DNA of 64,000 bases from Pseudo-nitzschia pungens (Eukaryota; Bacillariophyta; Bacillariophyceae; Bacillariales; Bacillariaceae): NCBI GenBank assembly GCA_037355855.1, contig CM074760.1, positions 922,501 through 986,500 on the forward strand. The letters are read 5' to 3'. Below are positions 45,780 to 55,829 of this stretch, one piece after another; the first letter of the stretch is position 1, and each line of letters opens with the position of its first letter. Below the pieces are notes generated by a model. The model was not told the origin of the DNA, did no database searches, and saw only the letters and a list, made by a program, of their open reading frames with translations. A program made the position numbers and the translations under genes.

Positions 45780-48700
45780 ATGAATGCCAAAACCGAATAC
45801 GGCACATCCTCTGCGTTCGACGCACAGGTCCAAGAATTGTCGGAACCTCCTCCAGAATCGTTTAGTTTAGCGGCCACACTCCAATTACTAGATCCATTCG
45901 AGACGACAACAAACGAAGAATACGATGACTACAATAGCAATATGGCCTACTTAATGACTCCCTCGTACCTGCAAAACTGGTTGTTCTGGGCCTTTCACCA
46001 GAACGTCAAGAAGGGAGAGTCGAATCGGTTGGTGGAAGCTCTGAAGTTGGCGGCAAAACGGTACGGGTTGACTCCTCCCCAGGATGCTACCCAACAGCAG
46101 CTGGAGGATTATGCCGATCCCGGTCCCATCGATGCGACGTTCTTGTCCCTGAGCGAAGGCGACGGAAACGATTTGCTCCTCAGGCCAAACGTCGCGGTCA
46201 AAGAGGGTGGACTCGACTTGCTTTCCAGACAACAGCAGCAACAAGCAACCCTAGACTCGGAGTTTCCAGAGTTGCGAAGCCAGTTTAACCGCCTGTCAGT
46301 TGGTTCAACCGCCAATGCTAATACAAATGCAAAGAACCAAATGCAGAGTGATAGCGGTCATAGCAATGGTGGTGGCACGGTCATGCTAATCCATCCGAAA
46401 GACAGCATGGACGTCGACGGGGATCAGATTCTGTGCTGTGCGGTTCCTTCTCGATTTTACGAAGTGAGTGTATATGGATTTGTATTTTTTGTTTTGCTTG
46501 ATTTTACCAAGAAAAAAGATGAATGCTCTAACGCTTTCTATCGATCTCGCTGAAAAACAAACAACTCCATCCCGAAAAATAGACGCTCCGAATGTCGCTT
46601 GGTGTTATGTGTGACGACGGATTTGCGGTTTCGTACCAACCCTTTCCAAAAGAAACTGAATCATTGATACATCATCACATTTTCCCAATCGAAGACGACT
46701 ACGTGTATATTAGTAGCACCGGAACAGACACCAGCGCGAATGAAAACGGTAGTGCCGGTGTCAATGGAACTAGCAACGGCATAAAGAATGATCACGCATT
46801 TAACTATCTCAGTGCGGTTAACAATGGAGTACACGGAGTTGGAAAAAGCTGGGCGATGATCGGGATGCATGACGAGCGGCAGCAACGGCGCCCGATCGAG
46901 TTTGCGAGAAGGATTATAATGAAACCGGTATCTCCGCGGAACGACAAATACGGGAGGGATTTCATGATGGACGAAAGCCTTTCTCCCATGTCCAAATTGC
47001 TGAAAGAACAAGAGCGATTGGCGCCACCTCAAATGGCACCATCCGTGGAATTGTATCCCATCAAACTGAATTATCGTATTGTCGATGGCAACAGCAAAAG
47101 CCCTAGCAAATGCGCCGGCTTTGTCTTGGTCTCGAGACGAACGAAAGTCTATGATGCCTTGCAAGATTTGCTCAAAGCAACAGCGCCCGAGACATCGTCT
47201 TCTTGCAAACGGGTATGGAGTTTACAGGGCTGCTGCGATTCGGGTAGGGGCTCTCCGGCAACGAAAGTCGGGGACGGATACGAAGTTGTTGATCTGGACT
47301 GCCTAGACGGGAAGTTAAATTCCGTAAAAAAGGCAGAGGCGCAAACCGATTCCTCCAAAAGAATACCGAGCCTACTGATTGGGGAATGGATCAGAACTCA
47401 CCAACAATACAGACAGAACAACGGCCAAAACGATGATGAGGTGCAAGAGTTGGATGTGTTGGTGGAAATAAAACGTCCGAATACGCCGTGGCCACGGGAA
47501 AAGCTAGAATTGGAAAACCGCGTCCAAGTAGGAGATTTTGTCGATGCCCAGGATATTGCCGGAAAGTGGTACGAAGCAATTGTCCAAGAAGTGTCCCAGA
47601 CCACGGTCAAGATCCACTACCTCGGATGGGCATCGAAATGGAATGGGACCCTGCGTAAATGCAGGCACAGCTGTCATACAGTTGACGACGGTGAAAATGG
47701 AGAGGATTCAGCCGACAAAGTCAACCCCAGATTACAGCCCATCGCTCCGCTTTGGACGCATTGTAGGCGATGGCGAGAAGGTCTTGCGATAGGCACCCTG
47801 TTGGAAGTGCGGGATTCTAAGTCGAAAGCTGATAGACCAAGATGGTACAAGGGGGTTGTTAAGAAGATTGGAGGTTTGAATGGGCCGTTTAACACTAGTT
47901 GAAGGCGGTGCTCAACTGGAAAATCTCGAAGACATTCTTGGGGGTTCGATGCCATCGCCAGCTGCACCTCCCGATGAAGACAACAATAACAACAAAAATG
48001 GCAACGCAGACAACGGCATCAAATCTCTATTACTCATGCATCGTAGACAACAAATTCTGGTCGAAGTTGAACAGGAAAAACAGAATACAAATCCCGATGA
48101 TTTGCTCTTGGCAGACGTCCAGATCACTGATGCGGACAGTTTGATTTCCGAAGATCCGTTGAAACCCCAGCCACCGTTTTTGCGATGGGTCAACTTATAC
48201 GGGGAAGAAGTTTGTGAAGCAGGAACTCACATGAAAATCGAAGCCGACGGTGATCTTGCGGTGGTAACCCTGCGGTATGAATACGAAGCCGGCAGAAAGC
48301 CGGTGGAGGTCATGAAATCGTGGAATGGAATGTACGGTCAAGGCATGGTGAAAGAGTCTCTCCGTGGGACGCCTCCAGCTCCGGGTGCTGTGGGAATGCA
48401 CAACCTCGGCAATTCGTGCTACCTGAATTCCATCATCCAGTGTCTCAACCACATTCTTCCATTGACACAATACTTTTTGGAAGGAAATTTCTCCAAAGAG
48501 ATTAACCGGCAAAATCCCTTGGGCAGTGGCGGCCACGTAGCAACGGCCTATGCCACCCTGCTAAAAGAAGTGTGGAGCGGAAATTACTCAGCCTTGGCTC
48601 CCCGATTGCTGAAACAGACGGTCGCAAGTTTTGCTCCCCAGTTTCGAAACTCCTTCCAGCACGATAGCCAAGAATTTTGTCAGTTCTTGATGGATGGTCT

Positions 48701-49550
48701 TCACGAAGATTGCAATCGGGTCACGAACAAACCCTATGTGGAAGAGCTCGAAGGCTTTGGTATGAAAGACGAGCAGGCTGCCATCGAAACATGGAGAAAA
48801 CACTTGCTTCGGCACGATAGTATCATTGTGGATCGGTGTCAAGGGATGCACCGAAGTCACTTGACGTGTCCTTCGTGTGGTAGGGAAAGCATTAAGTTCG
48901 ATGTTTTTTCCACGGTCTCTCTCCCAGTCGTCCTCGAGCACAAAGAGGGCGCGGTCAACACTGGCATTAGAGTCGAAGATTGCATCGAAAAATTCCTAGA
49001 GGGAGAACAACTCGATGAGATGAATGCTTGGTATTGTCAGGGTTGCAAAAAACACGTCTGTGCTCTGAAGATGATTGCCCTGTGGTCGGTTCCCGATATT
49101 CTTATTCTACACCTCAAACGATTCCAATTCGAAAACTGTTCCGTAAGCAACAATATCTTGCGTTCCAAGATCGACGATACGGTCCGATTTCCGGTGGACA
49201 ATCTCGACCTGAGAAAATATGTATTGGGTCCAATCGATGACGACGCGCCTCCCGTCTACAACTTGTTCGGCGTGAGCGAACACGTGGGTCACACCGCCAA
49301 CAGCGGTCACTACACTGCGACGGTACGGAACTGCAAGGACAGTCGGTGGTACCGTTACAACGATGCACACGTTGGAGAAACTACGGGAGATGCCGCGGTC
49401 ACCGGGGGTGCCTACCTCTTGTTTTACCAGCGAGCGAAGGGCACTGCTCGATGGGGCGGTATGGAGAAAACGATGCTCGACAAAAAGATTGACCCGTATG
49501 GAGGACTCGAAACGGATCAAGACGGATTCACCGTGGTAAAAAAGAAATAA
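45780..49550 (+). CDS. Ubiquitin-specific protease with DUSP domain
   Basis: Exons are 45780-46463 and 46583-49550; intron 119 bp (GAA/GTGAGT...AATAG, phase 0). About 1216 residues if one +1 shift is allowed. The N-terminal third is DUSP-like (TPSYLQNWLFWAF, DPGPIDATFLSL, RFYE joined to TLRMSLG). A Tudor/chromo-barrel-like module follows (VQVGDFVDAQDIAGKWYEAI ... IHYLGWASKWNGT). The catalytic domain has the Cys box VGMHNLGNSCYLNSIIQCL, a QEFCQFLMDGLHED segment, two CxxC pairs (CPSC, CQGC) of the zinc finger, and the His box GHTANSGHYTATVRN. This resembles the USP4/11/15 group. The frame moves +1 between 47880 and 47901, before LVEGGAQLENLEDIL; both sides are strongly coding. Confidence 0.9.
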
Positions 49551-49867
49551 TTGAAAATGCAGAAACGGGTTGACCTGGCGGATCCAACAGTTTGCCGTTC
49601 TTTCTGGATCAGCAGACAGAGATAGATTTCGAAATGCGATGGAACTGAACAAAATCCATAACGAAAGAATAGATGTATTAATAGATTAAAAAAGTTGCTA
49701 TTCCATACAATCACTATGACAGTTTTGAGCGAGTTGTCACCAAAAGTTACTCATAGTCGAACTCGAATAGTGTAAGACCGATCTTCGACGTTCACCCAGC
49801 CCATCATGACACAATGCCATTGCCGCAGTGCTACATCATGTTTGAATAACGCGGCATAGGAATGTGG
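49551..49867. other. Short convergent gap
   Basis: 3' flanks of the ubiquitin protease (+) and the TMEM128-like gene (-). No gene seen. Confidence 0.45.
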
Positions 49868-50397
49868 TCAGCAAAGACCGAAGACCGGAACAAAATGAAA
49901 GGACATTATTATTCCCATAATCTCCGTTCCCGACAGGATCGGTGCCCAGAATCCCCAGAGCGGCCACAGAGCTCGAACGAACACCAGGTAGGTAATGACA
50001 CTCGTCAGACACATCACCGGTAACACCTTTGGGCAGTAGACTCCCCATACGGACGGATCGGAAAGGCCCTTCATCTTTGGCAGATAGAGCGTTAAATAAA
50101 AGAACAGGGCCGCCGCCACCGTAAATCCGCCTCCGGCAACCCTCAGCAGAGTTCTGTTCAGGCGTGGGTCGCTCCATACGATCGAAAAAAAGTTGGTCCA
50201 CCGTGCAAGAAAGGACTGCCACGATTACCCATACCAAAGCGACGCACTTGTCCTCCAGTCGCTCCTGCACGTGACCTTGTATTCGTTGTTGGCCCCGCAG
50301 TGGTTTCGAATTCGCTGCCGCTCCCCGGTGCAGCAGCATCTTGTCCTTCCCTTTGGGGGACGCTTCTATAGGAGGCTGATGTCAATGATGCAGACAT
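49868..50397 (-). CDS. TMEM128-like four-helix membrane protein
   Basis: ATG 50397, single exon, about 175 residues if two +1 shifts are allowed. Ser/Gly-rich N-terminus (MSASLTSASYRSV), then four hydrophobic segments: VALVWVIVAVLSCTVDQLFF, TVAAALFFYLTLYL, VLPVMCLTSVITYLVFV and FWAPILSGTEIMGIIMSF. The last two, with YCPKVLPVM and ALWPLWGFWAP-x-L-x-x-x-x-x-MG, resemble the C-terminal half of animal TMEM128 (ER membrane protein of unknown function). The three parts lie in three successive frames, each one base later: shifts at about 50250-50330 and 50120-50175. The assignment rests on the C-terminal half only. Confidence 0.62.
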
Positions 50398-51129
50398 GCT
50401 GCTTTTTTAGAATGATAGGTCGTGGACTTGTATAGCTCTAAGGTTACTGTGATGATTTCAATGGGTTCTCTCCTTGTAATTTCACACTGCACGATGCTTT
50501 TGTTTCCTTTCATCAATAAGATTACGTACGACAAGAAAATCTGTTTCGGAAGTTGTTCTCGGGCCTTGGGTTAACGTGCCGAATTCTGCATGCTGTTACT
50601 GTTCAGTGTACGTCCTCGTATGGTACGTATGTGACGGAACTACGGTATGTAGCTTAGAGATGGTACGGTTGAGTTAACGAAGGAAGTACCCGTTCTGTAC
50701 GAAAGGAGTAACATTGTTGCTTGTTGCATCATACTCTAGAGTGAAGCAAGTGAATAGAAATGGGTGTTGTTTTTTGGAAAGGGTTCATTGGAGATGGGAA
50801 GAGGTCAACAACCTATTGACTATTGCGCAGCATAGTTCTTTCGACATTCTTGTTCCTCCTATCATGATGTAGTACGATGGATGATGCTAGTGACAACAAG
50901 AGGAACAAAAGAATATAGATTGTGGTCTATTCTACTACCCGTACGATACCATGATTGCTGGCATCTAGCTCTATTACCATCCATTTCCTTGCAGGAAGAA
51001 TATCTATGTGAGTGCTAGTGTAACAGTTCAAAAGCAAAATTCCTTTTAGTTAATTTTACAAGATTTCCTACCTCCTGTAGTAGTCCTTATTCAATAGCAG
51101 TATGTGATTCAACCACAACGAAAACTGCT
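50398..51129. other. Intergenic
   Basis: No gene supported. Upstream region of the TMEM128-like gene and 3' flank of the FAD oxidoreductase. A TAAGGTTACTG sequence near 50440 is one base off the dispersed octamer. Confidence 0.45.
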
Positions 51130-53134
51130 CTATCGAACCCAAAACCGGGGCAAAAATTTCATCACTTGCTTGTTGACAGCAACGGCAGCCTTGAACTGGG
51201 CTTCGTCCTCACGGACTGGCAAAACCGGGTGCTTGTAAAGTCGAGACTTCCCGATAGTCTCGTCTAACAGGAGGTTTCCGGCTTGGATTCCGGACACATA
51301 AGCACGTTCTTGGCAAAGACCCTTAGCCCCGTGTTCCATGTCTCCCATTCGGACCCAGTCCCCAGCAAACTTGATGGTTGGCACGGCCGGATCTCCCTTG
51401 TAAGGGTGGTCGACGATTGAAGCTTCCGGGAGAAAAGAAACTGACGCTTCCGGGGAATTTTCCGACCCAGCTATCGACCAGATTAGCGTAAGCAAAGTCG
51501 GGAACGGCTTCAGGAAGCAATTCCTCCATGAGGATTTCGGTAATCTTCTCGTCGCTCAAACTCAGGAGTGCTCCGGCGTTGTAAAAATCACAGGCCAGAA
51601 CCGACCCCTGGGGTGTTTCCCCTCCCCAGAGAGCATCCTCGTTTTCTGCTTGGAATTGGTCCAGCATGAAGAATGTTCCTCCGCTTCCCCGTAACGCATC
51701 GAACCGGGAGAAGACGTTCGCTGGAGTCCGGGTGGGAACATACCGATCGAGCCAGAGGCGAACCGAGATGACATCGACACCATTTGCCATGGATGCTGCC
51801 TTGCTGAAAGTTGAATACTGTGCAAGATCGGGACTGTTGGCCATGACTGCCGACATTCCCTTTCCATTCAGAGCCAGAACAATGCCATCCACGTCCATGG
51901 ATGAAACTTCACCATCACGAGTCTTGTATTCGATGCTGGTCTTTTTTGTGGCCGCGGAATCATCGTAGGATATTTTGGAAACAAAAGATCCTCCCTTGAC
52001 CTTGAGGTCGTATTCTTCTTGCAAAGTGGTGGCCAACGGAAGGATCAATGAGTCGCTAACCGTGCCATTCTTGATCCATCGAACGTCGAAACTATCCTGG
52101 TGCGCTAAAGCATAGTAATACAGAAGTTCCATCACCACCAAGGCACTCAATTCTTCTGGAGGTTTGAACAAACCAACCAGCAATGTGGGTTTGATAAAAT
52201 CTTCCACGAGTCGATCGCTGAGGCCGAAAAGCACAAACAAATCTTGTGCTGACATGCGATCGTATTTCTCTTGCACGCTGACGTCGTTACCCAGGCAATC
52301 CACAGTAGCGACCAACAGGCCAATCATGGATGCACGATCTTCCAACGGGATGCGTTCGAACAAAGGAAATGTGGCTAGAATTTGTCCCAGCGGAGATGGC
52401 AACTGCGGGAAGGATTGTCCCGAAAGTTGATTGAGGAACGGAATCGGACCATCGATTTTTGGGATTTTGCCTTCCGAAAATACAGGAGCCGTCGCTTCCA
52501 ACCCATCTGGCGAATAGAAGGAAGAATTGGTAAAGGATGTAAAGATATCCGATTCGTCCAATCCAAGCTCGGCACACATTTTATTGATGTTCGGGTAGTC
52601 CTTCCAGAATCCACGAGTTCCCGCCTCAACCGGTTTTCCCGACTTGGAGAGAAAAGGAGTCGCTCCCGTAGGATCGGGCAATGCGTCGAGTAAGGTGACT
52701 TCGACGTTTTCCTTGGATTGGCAAATTGCCTTGGCAGCTCCCCATCCGCCCCATCCTCCTCCAACAATGGCGATTTTCAGAGGCGGCTCAGCGTTTGTGC
52801 TGTCGTTGGCTTCGTCTTCGATGCTGGATTTTTCTTCCTCTGCTTCCATTGCTTGTTTCTTTTGTTCGTTTTGCCAATCCATAGCTGCAGATCCGGTACT
52901 GCTGTTGACACTTTCGGATGTCGCAGAAACCTCTCCCTCTTCTTTTTTAGTCGAAGGCGTGTCATCGTCATCTGATGTGGAGGAGTAGAGCACACTTCCA
53001 GGGGAACAATGATGACTTGCAGCACCCTGCTTTTGGTGCTGCAGTGTTTTGGATCCGGAATGGTAACAAGGTGTTGCCGTGAAGCCATTTGTCAAACTTG
53101 CCAGCACAATTGGACCCGCGAACGAAAACTTCAT
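51130..53134 (-). CDS. Plastid-type FAD-dependent amine oxidase/desaturase-like oxidoreductase
   Basis: ATG 53134, single exon, about 667 residues with one +1 shift. The leader MKFSFAGPIVLASLTNG-FTATP fits a diatom plastid signal (Phe at the cleavage site). An acidic Ser/Glu linker precedes the Rossmann motif KIAIVGGGWGGWGAAKAI at about residue 120. Further landmarks: VEAGTRGFWKDYPNI, a helical mid-region with SALVVMELLYYYAL, VLALNGKGMSAV, then VSFFSPGSFNRRPPL and the FAD-binding end IKFAGDWVRMGD followed by AYVSGIQAGN. It resembles the phytoene/zeta-carotene desaturase and amine oxidase superfamily; substrate unknown. The +1 shift is tightly placed at about 51394, between RRPPLQG and DPAVPTIKF. 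Convergence with homologues on both sides makes the frame change certain at the DNA level. Confidence 0.85.
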
Positions 53135-55829
53135 CTTTGCTACTCCTTTCGTGTGTTAGATTGGAGCTTGTTACAGCGCTTTTGTGTCTGCAATAGGAAT
53201 AAAGAAAATGTTGTCGCCAGAGATGATCGGTCTTGTGCTTTCTCATTTTCTGTCGCAAGAGATGATCGGTCTTGTACTTTCTCTATTTCTGCGCTGTGAC
53301 GAGATCGATTCGAGATCGGCACGAAAATTGCATGATTCGATCGTGGTCATGACTCAGTTTTCAGTGCCACATCGCCTTGCGCTTGTCCATCAGCAGTCCC
53401 AGTCATCATCCGCATGAAACACACAGCAAACAACAATGCAAGTTACTACTACTAAGTAATCTTAGTACTCGTAAGGTTTTTACCGGTACTTGCAAGCAAT
53501 ATAATATAAGCAATAGAGAAGTACAAAGTAACTTATTTCGTGGTATGCGGCATGATTGAACAGGCTACAAAGATGATGTACGTAGTAATTGAATAAGATC
53601 TACCGTACTACCTGTGAGCTTGGGTGCTGCTGGTACTCATGTGTCAGCAAAGTGCCTTGTAGTACAAGCAAATCAAGGGGGTATGCTGTCGTTTTTTTCC
53701 CCGGCATTAATACTACCAGTACACGACATGCCAACCTCCCCATTCTCCTTTTTAAATAGAAGAAAAACAAGCTAGCTACTAATACTACTAGAGCGCTAGT
53801 TCTAGTACTACTAGTGCTGGTACTAGTACTACTTCAGATTATTGCGAGCCAATGATGCTGCATCTCTTTCATTTTCACTGTGGCAAAATTACTATCAATA
53901 GCACAGGCTATTAGCTCTCCGGATTGTATATTGTTGAAATTGGTTCATCATATTACTTCAACTACGAGTAGTACTACTAGAATGAAACAAGAATACTAGC
54001 AATACTAGTACTAGTAGTAGTAAGAAACTTTTCTTCAATTTGGATGCATCTTCGCAGATTTTAGGGTGTTGGCAATTTGTGGGCTGCTGAATTCGATTCA
54101 TGATAATCTTAGCTAGCTCTCATAGTATTTTATCAATCTCAGATGGAGAGATCAGATGACTTCCAACACAAAATTCCTGCCATGATGAAAACACGACCGT
54201 CCGTGGGATGAGGAGGAGTTCGAAAGAGGTGTGTATCATTGCCGTTCAGTAGCTTCCACCATGTTCAAAGAAGAAAAAGCAAAGAAGGGCCTGATCTCTC
54301 ACTAAGCAACAAACTAATGCACCTCTTTTTTCATCCCAGTTCCGGTAACACATTCAAGATAACATTAGCACAAGGTTATTGTTGCATGCCTTCGTACAAA
54401 ACACAGCTATTACTATTACGGGAACAAATCGGTCATACCGACAGGTAAAAAGAAACCGATACTTTTTCTGAGCTTTTGAGAATTTTATTTCTTGTCATCC
54501 GAACACTATGCCAGGCTCGGGAAACTGTCCCGTGGAGCAAAAAATAAAATCTTTTTCTTTCGCTCGTACGTAGTTGTCCGTACGCGAATTATGTTTTGGT
54601 AGATTTTTGTGCTCTTTGTTCTAATTACCGAAAATGGAACTGATATGCGTCGAGTAAGACCAACTGCTACGAAATCAGTTAAATGCGCGCCACGCTCCTA
54701 CGTGGATTTTTGTACCAGGTGCGGACCGGATGGCTCGCGGTAACATAGTACTAATTTTTCAGTAAACTCTCCTAACCTTACTTCATCACCCGCACCGTAG
54801 CGCATGGTACTGGTAGAAGTTGCTCGTACAGCGGTATGATGAGGCACAGGACTTTCCACACCGAGGGGACCTCCACATCTCTTCAACGAATAAGCAAAGA
54901 ACAACATCCGGTTGCGGACAGCACAACGCAACCCTCTCTACATGGCTGGGATCATGGCAGCAAGTGTCCCAAGGCAGGACCTGCCGACAGGTTGGAAGGG
55001 TGATCCACAAAGGTACGGAAGAGACTGCGAATTATAACATCTCAAATCGTAGCGAATTAGGAGAGTTCGGTACTGGTCGGATCACAGCGTTGATAGCGTG
55101 AAATCATCGAATGGGTTTTCCCACTCAGTTGCACATGAATATCGGCGGATTTGGTCATCATCAATTCGACAGCAAATCAAACATTACAACGCATCGTGAT
55201 TCTTTCGAGACAAGAAGCTATCATCGTCGCTGGGTTGATTAGCATACCGTACGCATCACATGCAGCCTCCATGGTGATCATCCCGACAGGAAAGTTACAT
55301 AAACTGTATCCTTAGCGTAGAACATGCTAAGCCTGGAGGTATCATTACTTTTGATGCGTTACTATCAGCATTAGTGTCGCCTATTTTATTTAGGCACATG
55401 ATGAAAAAATAGTCGAAAGTACCACATTAAAGTCACGAGAACAGAGCTTTTGATCGCAATCGCACGACACATAAGCTGTTTTTTGTCCTAAGAGACATGA
55501 TCCGAATCAACACAGTTAAAAAACCGTTTGGATACTGTGCTCATAACCTATTTTCTTCCCATTTTTCCTCGTCATTTTCTCACATCATTGCCCATTGTGC
55601 CGAACTTTTCTTCCCTTCTTCCCTCCCCACTGGATTTCCATGGTCAACCGCTCTCGATATCTCAAATGCGTATTTTGTGACCGGCTACTCCCCACCGCTT
55701 ACTCAACAAAAATTCTCCGTGTGTAATGCAACAACAACAACAACCAAACTCGTGCCCACTTGACGACAATACGATGAAAGTTGTGTCGAATCAAATCCAA
55801 CACCAGCAACGAGTGGATTAGAAGTAGGC
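53135..55829. other. Intergenic, 2.7 kb
   Basis: The longest gene-free stretch. It holds a 39-bp tandem duplication (53212-53289), two CTAGTA/ACTAGT tracts (about 53770-53832 and 53965-54022) and two dispersed octamers (53471-53478, 54774-54781). A few 60-90-codon open frames have no recognisable product. The right end is the promoter of the PSP1 gene. Confidence 0.45.
53212..53289. repeat. 39-bp tandem duplication upstream of the FAD oxidoreductase
   Basis: Two head-to-tail copies (53212-53250 and 53251-53289) sharing GATGATCGGTCTTGT and the following TTTCTC-rich part, with a few mismatches. They lie about 80-155 bp upstream of the oxidoreductase ATG (53134, minus strand), in its 5' UTR or promoter. 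Confidence 0.85.

Noticed and set aside
9340..49900. A single slippery rule for the +1 sites (AGG followed by a pyrimidine, as in Perkinsus mitochondria, or a shift at the first in-frame stop, as in Euplotes)
   Set aside because: Some sites fit one or the other (for example a TGA or TAG at the RFC1 and 28620 sites), but the tightly bracketed RFC1 site at 33229 and the thioesterase sites fit neither, so no common rule is supported.
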